Origin: Phlebotomus papatasi
Lineage: Eukaryota > Arthropoda > Insecta > Diptera > Psychodidae
DNA: 64,000 nt
Assembly (NCBI RefSeq): GCF_024763615.1
Contig: NC_077224.1
Location: forward strand, 40,248,712 to 40,312,711
Reading direction: 5' to 3'
Positions within the stretch are counted from its first letter, which is position 1; each line of letters begins with the position of its first letter. The notes below the pieces were generated by a model. That model made no database searches. It was not told the origin of the DNA and saw nothing but the letters and a program-made list of their open reading frames with translations. The position numbers and the translations under genes are program-made. Below are positions 48,692-59,366 of the stretch, in pieces.

Positions 48692-49955
48692 GGGGAGACC
48701 GGGCTACCTATAGCCAGGGGTAAAAGTAGACAGTGGATTTTTCTCGTTTTTCTTAAAATGTACATCGAGCAAAGTATTTTTTAATGAAAGTAGGAACACA
48801 TCCCCATATTCCCAGAAATATTTATAACTCTGATCCTGTTATCCTACAATTTAGAAGCATTTTTATAAAATGGGTATAAAATTGTAGTTTTGATGTTACA
48901 GTTTTTGGACCAGCATTTGGTTTTCTGAGTTTCTAGTCAAGATTTCATAGTTTTACCTCGTTTCTGGTTTAATAAACCTAATTAAAAAATATTTTTCACT
49001 TGGATAATTATTATCCACTTTTTTATATAAGATGATAAGCATTGAAACAGCCCTTGGGGCAGTTGTAGTCACTCTTCCGTGGCGGACTAAAACTATCAAT
49101 GATTTTTCACTAATACATGGATAATTCTTAGATGAAAAAGTACTATTGATATTCCAAGCAATATTGCCATTTGTATGAGGAACTTAAGAAATAGATTTTT
49201 TCAGAGTGTTTGCATTAATTTTGCCTCAATTACAAAAATGTCATAAAAAAGTTGGCTAAAGCCCTTTTCTTTAGGTTTAAGTAACATATTTAGCATCAGT
49301 TATTATTAATCGTATCGAGATATTTATTACAAGGTAATCATTTTTTACAATGCGTTATATCCCGTGTTGGAAGAATCTGCGAAGTCCATTGTAGACCGCC
49401 CAGGAGCGCCTTCCCGTAGTATGGTGAATGCTTCTTCCATGCTCCCGGAGTTGTTGGGCGAGGCGGTGCATTTTTTATTACGTTATATCACAGTGAAAAT
49501 GTCTTTTTCTAAACATTCAGATCTTTGCACCGGGCGGGACTCGAACTCACAACAGTGAATCGAGCCGGGGAATTGATCCGCCCAAGAGTCAACGGTCTTG
49601 CCTATCGCGCCACTGATTGCCCTTTTAGCATCAGTGGGCTTCAGTGTATCAAGTAAAACAATATTTGGTATCTCCAGTTTAAAATTTCATCTGGGAAACT
49701 AGTGGCAATTAGTACCCCAAAAGTGGCTATTTCTACCCAGACCGGGGAAAGTGTAGCCAATGTGCCATACTTTTTTCATTATCCTCACTAGAAAAAGGCA
49801 AGGATTTTAGAGCTTTGAACTACACTGTTTCATACAACCAATATCCTAGTGCTACTTATTAAACATAAAAATATTAGACAAACCTTATCATTTTTTCACA
49901 AGTCACTCGCGAAAAAAAAGCTTCATTTGCTGGCTAATTCTACCCCTGTCTCCCC
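48692..49955. mobile_element. 1,264-bp TA-flanked element hosting a SINE
   Basis: The ends GGGGAGACCGGGCTACCTAT and (reverse) GGGGAGACAGGGGTAGAATT are flanked by TA at 48690-48691 and 49956-49957. Internal ACCGGGGAAAGTGTAGCCAA and GTGGCTATTTCTACCC motifs repeat the terminal theme. Without the SINE (49300-49623) it is about 0.93 kb. No transposase. Confidence 0.75.
49300..49623 (-). mobile_element. tRNA-derived SINE, copy 1
   Basis: On the minus strand the head carries an A-box-like TGGCGCGATAGG (49601-49612) and a B box, GAGTTCGAGTCCC (49535-49547), with a pairing T-arm (GCGGG and CCCGC). The body is about 324 bp and ends in a short ATTAATAATAA tail. It is flanked by the 11-bp direct repeat TTTAGCATCAG (49289-49299 and 49624-49634). 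These are the hallmarks of LINE-mobilised tRNA SINEs. Confidence 0.88.
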
Positions 49956-51392
49956 TATAACATATTAGAACTTAATAAAAAATTAGTTGTTCGAACGCTA
50001 GTGGCGCTGAAATAACAAAACTAATTTTAATAGAACGTCATATATGTTTACCCGTTTACCGATTTTTACAAATTATAAATAAAATGTTTGTCTACATTTT
50101 GTTCACTCATTATTTTAACCTCAGTTTACTCTAGTTACCAAAACCCGAATACCAAATTTTTTTTATCTGATCCATAGATATTATGGAGTACCGTATTCCC
50201 AAAAGAGTTGACTTCTAATTTTGAATTTAATGTTTATCTGGTTTTATTTAATTTTGAATATGTTGTAAAATTTTATTTTACTTTGAAAAAGTTAAACGTA
50301 CAAGCTCTCTTTTTCAAGGAATGTAGTAGTCAAAGCTACTGATCAACAGTAAAAAAATCGAAATTTTAGAAAAAAAGGTTTTGAGAATTTTTTTTTTTAC
50401 ATATTTTAAATAAAAGAAATTCAAAATACTTTTACAAAAAGAACATGAGTTTATAATAGAAAATCAAGTATCTCGTTTTAAACAGAATAAAATTATCTTT
50501 CAAATAAAACACAGTAAAAGAAAATTTAAACCCGTTCTCGAGTTGCACATAGCACTGTCCTAGACACACTTACGGCTTAAGCCGGGAGATGACTTAGTGA
50601 AAAATGATGGTAATGTAGTTTGACCATTATTTCTAATATAATTACGCTAAGCCGTCTCTCGGCTAATCCTCAGGTCTGCCAAGGCCCTAAATCTTTCGTC
50701 GAAAATCGTAAATCGCAAGTAAGAAATGAAGCGTAAGACACCATCTATGACACACTGTATCAAGGGCTAAGATTTTTTTTCGTAAAAAGAAAAATATATC
50801 TGCATAGGGTAGAGTCAGCCCTTTTGTACATGTAAGCACTTTTGGCCACCTAAAGTAAAATCACATTGTAAGACAATTATGAGTTTATTTAGAACAGGAA
50901 AATGGGTCTTCTTTCGTGACCTCTAATCTAACGAATCAGAAAACCATATTTGATTTTGTATCGACTTGATTAGTTCTAAGTTATTGAAAGAAATTCTCGA
51001 CAAGGTAAACAATCACTAAAAAAACATGGGATTCTTAAGAAACTTGTTAATATTATGAGAAACTGTTTTGCATTATTTCATATTTTTGATGAAAATATTT
51101 GATGTTATTCAATGAAAGTTCATTTCTTACTTAACTAAATTTTATTGTGACATCATCCTTAATAAGATTTTCTAACAAATTAAATGGAAATCGGATGTGG
51201 CTAAAAGAGCTTACTTTTTTCGGCTGTGTAAGTACTTTTGGCCATTCATTTTCCCATACATTTTACACGTGGCGTACCTCGCGAATTTCAGTAAAAACAA
51301 TCGTGACTTTTGACTGATTTTTACATCAAATAGAAAATGTGCAAAAAGTCGTTTAAAGTACTCTAATAATGACATAAAATTGGTGTTAAATA

Positions 51393-54300
51393 CACCGAGA
51401 AAAATGGAATTTATTTAAATTGAATATTTTGTATTTAATGTTAAAAATTATGGGTAAATATTCGAATCAATTGACTTTTCTTTCAATACAAACGAAATAA
51501 TTTTGATTTTGAAAGTAATCACAATAATTTCAAATATTTGTGCATTCATACGGAGAATAAATAATTTTTCTTTTAGCGTGAATGTTTAAATATTTGAAAT
51601 AAATACCTCAGCTTTTGAATCAAAGATAATATATGTTAAAAATAACAATTATACATTGAAAATGAAAAACTACACATTTATATTAAATGTGCAACGTTGT
51701 GTTGTCAAAAATAAAATTTTACTTTTGATTTAAAAGTACTGTTTTATGAAATCAAATGCAACAAGCATTTATTTAATGGGTAAAATTTAATATTGACATT
51801 TTTGTTTACGTCTTAATATTATCTGTATTTATTTCAAATGAAAAAGACTTTTTAAACAATTGTTTCAAAATTTTATTTCAAATGATTTTTTTTTCTATCT
51901 AAACATTAAATGACCAGGTATTAAATTGAATTGTGAGAAACTTTTCTGTATAAAATATGCATTTCATTTAAATGTAAAAATGAAATAACTTTGAGTAAAT
52001 ATTTGATACGAATGGTTTTTGTCGTTAAATATAAATAACAGTGGTTTTTACATTTACTGCAGTCGTCATAATTTGAAAAATTATTCATTTAAATTAGGGT
52101 GAAAATTAAATTCCTTTCATCATAAATATCAATACGTTTTAAGTGAATAACTACTTATTCTAATCGAATACAATATGTAAAAATAATTACATTTTATTAT
52201 TTAAACTTAAACTTTAGCCAAATGAAACAACATGTCATTTGCAACTAATTTCACATTTTCGTAAAAACCCTCTTTTTCTCATAAGTTCGTAAAACTACAG
52301 CTAGGGGTGCTATAATTAAAAAGAAAACTTTCCAATTTTCTAAGTTAATTAGCTCCGGCTCTATAGCACGGATCGGGCTGAAATTTTGGTAGAGGGAGCG
52401 GATTGAGCTAAAAATTCTTCATGAATCTCTCTTAAACATGCCTAAGAAACTTACTTATGTTATAAAGAATAAGGTAAATACCAATTATTAAAGCATTCTT
52501 ATTGATTAGGTTTTTTAAATTTTCATTTTAAAAAAATTGAATGAATTTCGCTCTAAATCATCCAAAAATTTAATATTTGGCTGGCGTACACGCACGAACG
52601 CAAATGCACGAGGGTCAGTGTATTGTGTTCTTCAAATGACGTGATTTGCATAAAATAAATAATATTACTTTCTATATGCATTGATTATAACAATTAATAA
52701 TTTGAATGAAATTTATATTTATTTAGAATGAAAAACCAATCAAATCTAATACTATTTTTTGAATCAATAGCATAAGTATTTGAAAAAAAGGAAACTACAT
52801 TCAGATCTATGACTGATTCCATCAGTACGGAAAACATTAAAACGAGTCAGTCTTGAAGAAGCCGCTGAGTTGAAAAGTTGTCACACAAATTATTTCCAAT
52901 CTATTTGAAAATGAAAAAAAAACTAAAAAATGGTTACAGTGGATAAGTAAACTTATAAAGTTGCAAAAATCATCAAGTGATCGACAAAGAAATTTGATAA
53001 AGTGTTGGAAATCGTTAGATTGGGTAAGTAAAAAAATGTTTGCCAGAAAAGTATTAACCATATTCGGTAAATTAAATTAAATTTATTTCTTCTTTTAAGC
53101 TAAAATGGAATGTCAAACTTTTTATTATTTTATTTAAATTTAAAATTCGTCGTAAGAATTTTTTATTATTTAATATTTTACTAACGATTTGTAATTTTCG
53201 ATATTGTTCAAGTTCAATCGATCATCCTGATTGCAAGTCATTGTTGATTGGAAACGTCCGTGAGCAGAAGCTGGAAAATTATCACCATATCTGTTTTATC
53301 GAACTACTTTTCTTCAAAAATTCCATCTAGGAGAGACCTAAATAGTATCAAGGTAAGAAAATTGATTTTTTTTGTAATGCAATAAGAATTACATAATTTG
53401 TGAAAGTTAGCATTGATCTTTACAAAGAAATATTGGACCTCGCATAATTTTTTTATTATAAAAATGTTAATTATATCAACTTATTTATGTTGAATATGTA
53501 TTTTCAATTATCGCTTTGGAAAATATCATACTGGAAAAGTTTTTAATTTCATTTTTATTTTTATTCTTTCTTTTATCAATCGTGGTAACCGTTGAACCGT
53601 TCACTGGGAAAAGGACAATCATTGTCTTTTCCATGGAATTGGAAAAGTGATTCGCAGATAGCAGCAGAACTCAGAGCAAACAGTAAAGGACGTAAATCTG
53701 CAAAACACAACTTAGAAAAGTGAGCGCTGTAATAAAAGTAGACGAGGAGCACTACCACTGATCAAGTAAGTTACATTGAATTATTAAAAATTATTAACCG
53801 CCATTGGTGAAAAATAAATACTGTAGCCCTACAATTATTACCTGGAATTATAATTATCACCAGAATAAAAAACGAAATTCTACTAAAGTTTTGAGAAAAC
53901 AAGATTCTATAATGAAAATTAATTTTTTATGATTAACATAAAAGGACATCATATTATACGTATAAGTTTTTTCGAGACTTATTGTTGGGTTCTTTTAAAG
54001 ATTATGGGATAGGACAATAATTATTTCCACCACTCTATTTTCAATAGTTATTTCCGCTATTTCAATAGATACCATATAGATTCAGATTTTTAATTCCATT
54101 TAATTTTATTTTCTGTCTTTCAGATTTCATTATGTCATCGTTTATCTTTACGGGGCAAAAGACAATCAGTCTTTTGAAGTATCTTATTTCTTCTGAAACT
54201 GGTAAACACTATTGGGAGAAAGCAGAAGAGCATACATCCAAAAGCTGAGAAGAAGACTTCACGAAACTACTAGAAAGTCGTGCAACACCCCATAGAAATT

Positions 54301-54905
54301 AATGTAATACAATTTTATTGTGAATACACATTATTTATGTCAAATAAATTTATTTTTGAAATCATAGCAAGAGTTTTTTAAATATACCCTGGTACTGTTA
54401 TATCTACCCGAGGATATTATTTGAATTAATGTGGACGAATATCAAAGCAAACATATTTGCCATTGAATCTATGGTAAAGAACATTTAAATATACCAAGGA
54501 AATTTTTAATTTTACCCATTGTGTATTTAAATTAATGGTAACTCGTAGTTAAAACAAATATTTCTACTATTGAAACTATGGTAGTGTTACCCAGAAATTT
54601 TTGATTCTACCCATGAAAGTGTTTAAAATCCACTTTAGAAATAAAGTGCAAATGTATTTGATTTAAAAGACATGTTTTCTTTTCAAATACAGTGCCATTC
54701 AAAATAAATACAAATATATTTGTTGTGGCTATGATTACTGCCTTTCAGATCAAATGTAAAAATATTTGAAGTAAAAGTCGTCTGTATTCAAATCAAATAA
54801 AACATTAGAAACAAATGTATTCTACCATTGGGGCCAAAATACCCATAATTTCATTTGATTTTACCCAGAAAAACATTAATACTACCCATAAAATTTTTCT
54901 CGGTG
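51393..54905. mobile_element. 3,513-bp nested element with CACCGAGAAAAAT ends
   Basis: The ends CACCGAGAAAAAT (51393) and ATTTTTCTCGGTG (54905) are perfect 13-bp inverted repeats, similar to CACTGAGAGAAAT of the small MITE family. Subterminal TATGGGTA or TACCCATA motifs recur many times near both ends, and two units of about 100 bp (54390-54490, 54490-54590) are tandem. The interior is very AT-rich without a transposase-length ORF; it includes a piece of the repeat seen at 4020 (about 52280-52400) and a spliced-looking core. Right-flank TA is not evident. Confidence 0.6.
52840..54348 (+). other. Spliced-looking, repeat-built non-coding core
   Basis: Three strong donor-like sites occur: TGG/GTAAGT at 53023, AAG/GTAAGA at 53352 and CAA/GTAAGT at 53765. 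A classic acceptor, TCTGTCTTTCAG, sits at 54123, and a terminal segment ends at AATAAA (54343). Segments around 53575 and 54125 are diverged copies of one unit: both have a pyrimidine tract, an ATCGT motif, and a hairpin around GACAATCA flanked by AAAAG and CTTTT. All frames are closed within about 45 codons. It could be a non-coding RNA or decayed exons; the acceptors for the earlier units are poor. Confidence 0.25.
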
Positions 54906-55600
54906 AAGAATAGGACTTTTGCTGTGTATTTGTAAAAGTTTTCGAAAGCTATTTCTTCCGTTATTTTATTAAAATTCTATTGGAAACAAGTGGCCAAAAG
55001 TTCTTACACACAATGGCTAAAAGTGCTTACAAAGTGGCCAAATGTACTTAAACATGCATAGTTGCGTAAAATGCATTTTTCACTAAAATATCCAAAAAAA
55101 AATTGGGAATTCTCTTGGATAATTAGGAAGAAACGGCTTTAAGGTATCTTTGTTCAAAACTTCATTTTATTTGATTAAAGATTATAAAAATTACAAGCAC
55201 ATGAAACCTTAAAGTGGTCAAAAGTACTTACTCCACCCTACTACTTTTTTGTATTTTAACATTTGTGAAATTCAAAAACATCTGAGACTCTGAGAGTATG
55301 AAGGGTAATCCCCGCTTTAATTGTGATATATTGACCTCTATATATCTACTTATTGACCAGGTCATTCCGGTTGTTAACTGGTTTAGACTTATGTTATGTT
55401 CGAAGTATTTACAAATTTGACTGATCGAATTTTAAAACATTCTGATTTTGTTTACAATAAAATCTCACCTCAAATAAGCCAATCAAGATTTTTCCCGGGT
55501 TCTATTGCATTAAATCCATGAAATGCTATCTAGTGGAAGCAATCAATGCAATTTGGATTTTCCAATGTTTTGGTAATATATTTTCCTTGTTTATTTTCAG

Positions 55601-55706
55601 CAAAATGCAAGAATCCTCTCGGTATGGAATCTGGAGCAATTGCAGATTTTCAAATAACAGCAAGTTCAGCTCATGATATTGGCAATGTGGGACCACAACA
55701 TGCTAG
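55601..55706 (+). CDS. Ddr: Ddr-like, second coding exon: start of the discoidin domain (intact copy)
   Basis: Acceptor TTTATTTTCAG, donor AG/GTAAGC. With the leftover G from 29895 it reads AKCKNPLGMESGAIADF and then QITASSAHDIGNVGPQHAR, ending in phase 2 (AG). This is the conserved beginning of F5/8 type C (discoidin) domains: first Cys, PLGM, a GxI turn and the ITASS strand. GNVGPQHAR is what I would expect of invertebrate discoidin-domain receptors. The domain binds collagen in the vertebrate family. The next exon should continue with a GAWCP-like stretch, but it is not in the window. The sequence runs into the assembly gap 20 bases after the donor. Confidence 0.82.
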
Positions 55707-55726
55707 GTAAGCATATTATCCTGGGT

Positions 55727-56226
55727 NNNNNNNNNNNNNNNNNNNNNNNNNNNNNNNNNNNNNNNNNNNNNNNNNNNNNNNNNNNNNNNNNNNNNNNNNN
55801 NNNNNNNNNNNNNNNNNNNNNNNNNNNNNNNNNNNNNNNNNNNNNNNNNNNNNNNNNNNNNNNNNNNNNNNNNNNNNNNNNNNNNNNNNNNNNNNNNNNN
55901 NNNNNNNNNNNNNNNNNNNNNNNNNNNNNNNNNNNNNNNNNNNNNNNNNNNNNNNNNNNNNNNNNNNNNNNNNNNNNNNNNNNNNNNNNNNNNNNNNNNN
56001 NNNNNNNNNNNNNNNNNNNNNNNNNNNNNNNNNNNNNNNNNNNNNNNNNNNNNNNNNNNNNNNNNNNNNNNNNNNNNNNNNNNNNNNNNNNNNNNNNNNN
56101 NNNNNNNNNNNNNNNNNNNNNNNNNNNNNNNNNNNNNNNNNNNNNNNNNNNNNNNNNNNNNNNNNNNNNNNNNNNNNNNNNNNNNNNNNNNNNNNNNNNN
56201 NNNNNNNNNNNNNNNNNNNNNNNNNN
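55727..56226. other. Assembly gap, exactly 500 Ns
   Basis: A round-number placeholder gap. The sequence on its right (56227 onward) repeats the sequence on its left from 55442, so the gap may represent no real missing DNA. Any open frame across it is meaningless. Confidence 0.97.
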
Positions 56227-56499
56227 CTGATTTTGTTTACAATAAAATCTCACCTCAAATAAGCCAATCAAGATTTTTCCCGGGTTCTATTGCATTAAAT
56301 CCATGAAATGCTATCTAGTGGAAGCAATCAATGCAATTTGGATTTTCCAATGTTTTAGTAATATATTTTCCTTGTTTATTTTCAGCAAAATGCAAGAATC
56401 CTCTCGGTATGGAATCTGGAGCAATTGCAGATTTTCAAATAACAGCAAGTTCAGCTCATGATATTGGCAATGTGGACCACAACATGCTAGGTAAGCATA
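56227..56499 (+). repeat. Near-identical duplicate of 55442-55715 flanking the gap
   Basis: The two segments differ at only two places that I can see: G to A at about 56357 (tggtaata and tagtaata) and one missing G in the exon. The match continues after the palindromic insert with TTATCCTGGGT at 58094. This pattern is typical of two haplotypes left in one scaffold; a true tandem duplication is less likely. Confidence 0.85.
56386..56490 (+). pseudogene. Ddr: Second copy of the Ddr discoidin exon, one-base deletion
   Basis: Same splice sites and the same peptide through GNV. It reads GTGGACC where the first copy reads GTGGGACC, a one-base loss in a G run. The exon is 105 bases instead of 106, so the frame after this exon would shift. 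It is either a sequencing error in a short homopolymer or a real null or alternative allele. The palindromic element begins 10 bases after the exon. It should not be counted as a second gene. Confidence 0.75.
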
Positions 56500-58091
56500 C
56501 ACTGCTGGCAATAATCATAGCTCCACTTTTTCATACTGGAAAAACTTTGAAAAAAAAATTTTTTTGGAAAAAAATAAAAATATCATTTGAAGGTATTTTC
56601 AAACCGATATGAAAAATTGCCATTTGAATTTCATATCGTTAGAACTGTGAGTACTGTGATAGAATCTTTATAAATATGGCGATTTTCGGGTGGCAATAAT
56701 TATAGCTCCACTCAATAAATTTGGTTTCAGGATATTTATTTTCAATCAGTGAAGGTAAATATATTTTAGTAATTCAATTAGTAACTGTATTAAGCTAATT
56801 AGAATCATTTTTATAAAGTTTTTCATGAATTTTGCTGAAATTTTGTAAGAAAAATGTTTAATGAACAAAAATAAGGGATTAATTAAGGTCTTGAAAGGGA
56901 TGAAAATTGACAACCAAAAAATTTCCATAAAAATGACAAGATCCTATCACCTTTCATCCGAATTTGTCCATATTGCCGACATATATGCATTTTAAACCAC
57001 TCCCAGGCTAAAAATCTCCTTTTGTTAGAGGCAAAAGTGTTCAATTTTCCGTGTTACAGTCGAAAAAAACAAGTTTTCTACCGAAATTTGATGTAAAACA
57101 ATGCTGACTGCTTAGTCTCATCATGTTCTGTTGATCCTGCCCCAAAACAGAATTCCAAGTGACTAAGGTGGTCTTCAGAATAATGAGATAAAAAATTATC
57201 AAAAAGAAGCTTATTGCAGTTTGATGAATAAAAAGTATTTTACGTCATTTAAGTGTTTTAAAATTATTTTTTCAGACAGAAAACAAGTTAAGACAAGACC
57301 TATCAATTTTTTTAGTCGAAAAAATAATTTTGTACCACTTAAATTAGGTAAAACACCTTCTGTTCATCAAACTGCAATAAGCTTCTTTTTGATATTTTTT
57401 ATTTCGTTATTCTAAAGACCACCTTAGTCACTTGGAATTCTGTTTTGGGGCAGGATCAACAGAACATGATGAGACTAAGCAGTCAGCATTGTTTTACATC
57501 AAATTTCGGTAGAAAACTTGTTTTTTTCGACTGTAACACGGAAAATTGAACACTTTTGCCTCTAACAAAAGGAGATTTTTAGCCCTGGGAGTGGTTTAAA
57601 ATGCATATATGTCGGCAATATGGACAAATTCGGATGAAAGGTGATAGGATCTTGTCATTTTTATGGAAATTTTTTGGTTGTCAATTTTCATCCCTTTCAA
57701 GACCTTAATTAATCCCTTATTTTTGTTCATTAAACATTTTTCTTACAAAATTTCAGCAAAATTCATGAAAAACTTTATAAAAATGATTCTAATTAGCTTA
57801 ATAAAGTTATTAATTGAATTACTAAAAGATATTTACCTTCACTGATTGAAAATAAATACCCTGAAGCCAAATTTATTGAGTGGAGCTATAATTATTGCCA
57901 CCCGAAAATCGCCATTTTGATAAAGATTCTATCACAGTACTCACAGTTCTAACGATATGAAATTCAAATGGCAATTTTTCATATTGGTTTGAAAATACCT
58001 TCAAATGATATTTTTATTTTTTTCCAAAAAAATTTTTTTTTCAAAGTTTTTCCAGTATGAAAAAGTGGAGCTATGATTATTGCCAGCAGTG
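56500..58091. mobile_element. 1,592-bp palindromic Tc1/mariner-like foldback element in Ddr intron 2
   Basis: The element begins CACTGCTGGCAATAATCATA and ends with its exact reverse complement. TA occurs on both sides (56498-56499, 58092-58093). The arms pair from the ends to about 40 bases from the centre (57296) with few mismatches; pairing weakens only in the inner ~45 bases of each arm. Each arm carries two direct copies of GGCAATAATYATAGCTCCAC (56507 and 56692; mirrored at 57879 and 58064), about 185 bp apart, resembling the IR/DR layout of some Tc1-like elements. The empty site is visible at 55713-55726. No transposase is encoded. It starts at intron position +10, leaving the donor intact. 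Confidence 0.92.
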
Positions 58092-58105
58092 TATTATCCT
58101 GGGTG

Positions 58106-59366
58106 CAAAAGGAAAATTTCACCCGTCGCGCCATACATTTCCCACCGTAATTCATTTCAAATATTAATCTCCGAACCCATTTTACCCAAGACAAACTCGG
58201 TAATGAATGACACAGCCACTAGGATGGGACATAGAGATGGTCATATATATTTTTTTTGCCTTGCTCCTAAGGACCATTGTCCCTTGTATTTGTAATTAAA
58301 TTTTGAGGAGATCCTTTGCGGGAGACACATTGAGCACAAAGAAAATTAGTTTTCGTGTGCGTGTATATTTGTGAAGAAATACTGAATGAGATAATATAAA
58401 ATTTAGGTTTTTGACATGGTATGGGGAAATTTTCACAATGAGGTGGTTGAATGGAGAACAAAAATCTTTTGTATTATTTTGATGTACGGTGAAATGAATT
58501 CCCTCTAAGTACATATTGTTGGTTTATTATAAACTTAGTGTGTTATTTCTCTTGTTTGATATTAAAATGTTGTGTGGGAAAGACAAGGAGCTCCCCAAAA
58601 ACCAAGAGGATTGGCAGAGAGCTTGAAGAGGGTATGGAGGGAATTTAGGGTGAGGGAGGGTGGATGGAAAAAGCGATGAAACAAAGACATAATTAAATTT
58701 ATGGATTTGTTTTGTGGGTACTCCAGCTATGTTGTGACTTTTGTAATGTGAAACCAACATTTTTTTTATTTTACTTTCTTGTTTTTTTTTCTATACTTTT
58801 CACTCTGTGGTATTTTTCCCTGGCTTCGGCGGTTTTTTTTCTTCGCTCTTGCAGACCAAAACTCTAAAAATTCCTTTTCTTTATTATTCACAAGCCATTC
58901 AAGTGACTTCTTCGTCTTGTGCTGATTCTTATGTTTGGGTGTTGGGTGGAAAATCCTTTTCTGTCTCTCTGGCTCCTTGTCCAAGTTTTTTTTTCTTCCA
59001 CTTCTATACACTCAGGAGCAATATTCTGTTCTCAATGGGAATATTCTTCTTGACGTGAACAAGTCGAACAAGTAGATAAATTTAGCAATAATAAATTTGA
59101 GTTTGAAAAAAGTGATGATGGTTGCTTGAGTTTTTGAATTACTTCTTATTGCTTTGGTCTCATTACTTTTGTAATCGAATAAGCGAAGGGCTGTGGTTCT
59201 GTTAAAAAACAGAAAAAAAACGAAATTACATAGACAATAACGATGGCTCAGAGTAAAACTCGAATAACTCGTAAATGGTCAAATTTACAGGAGAGCGATT
59301 TCAAGCTGAGATTTTACATGCTAACTTACAACTTTGAGAATAACTAATCTTCAGCTATAATATTCA
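58106..59366 (+). other. Second Ddr intron, unique sequence
   Basis: No repeat with clear ends and no exon resembling the rest of the discoidin domain. T-rich and G-rich tracts occur at 58740-59060. Open frames on both strands here (58267-59058) overlap and lack family resemblance. Confidence 0.5.

Larger units (their letters stand above)
50807..55238. mobile_element. Host MITE (~0.9 kb net) split by a 3.5-kb element
   Basis: The left end GGGTAGAGTCAGCCCTTTTG pairs with the right end, which in reverse is GGGTGGAGTAAGTACTTTTG. TA is at 50805-50806 and 55239-55240. AAGTACTTTTGGCCAC and GTGGCCAAA-type motifs recur in both remaining parts (50830-51250 and 54980-55230). The insertion occupies 51393-54905. 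Confidence 0.75.
29896..55600 (+). other. First intron of the Ddr-like gene (~25.7 kb)
   Basis: It runs from the GTAAGG donor at 29896 to the TTTATTTTCAG acceptor at 55600. It is filled with nested inverted-repeat elements listed separately. Stretches without any recognised feature are 29896-31155, 34926-37165, 43251-45160 (including AT-poor unique sequence at 43600-44800), 46352-48050 and 49956-50806. These show no gene that I can support. Confidence 0.7.

Noticed and set aside
49535..49612. Functional tRNA gene on the minus strand
   Set aside because: Boxes A and B are present, but the acceptor and anticodon arms do not form and the sequence continues into a repeated body with target duplications; it is a SINE.
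53575..53765. A 44-codon open frame starting PLNRSLGKGQ inside the 3.5-kb element
   Set aside because: Closed by stops on both sides, not continued by the neighbouring units, and no known protein; treated as non-coding.
55666..56271. Long open frames crossing 55666-56271 on both strands
   Set aside because: They run through the 500-N gap; the apparent length is produced by unknown bases.
56746..57845. 60-codon frames MEIFWLSIF... on both strands
   Set aside because: Mirror images within the palindromic transposon arms, low complexity, and no homology recognised.
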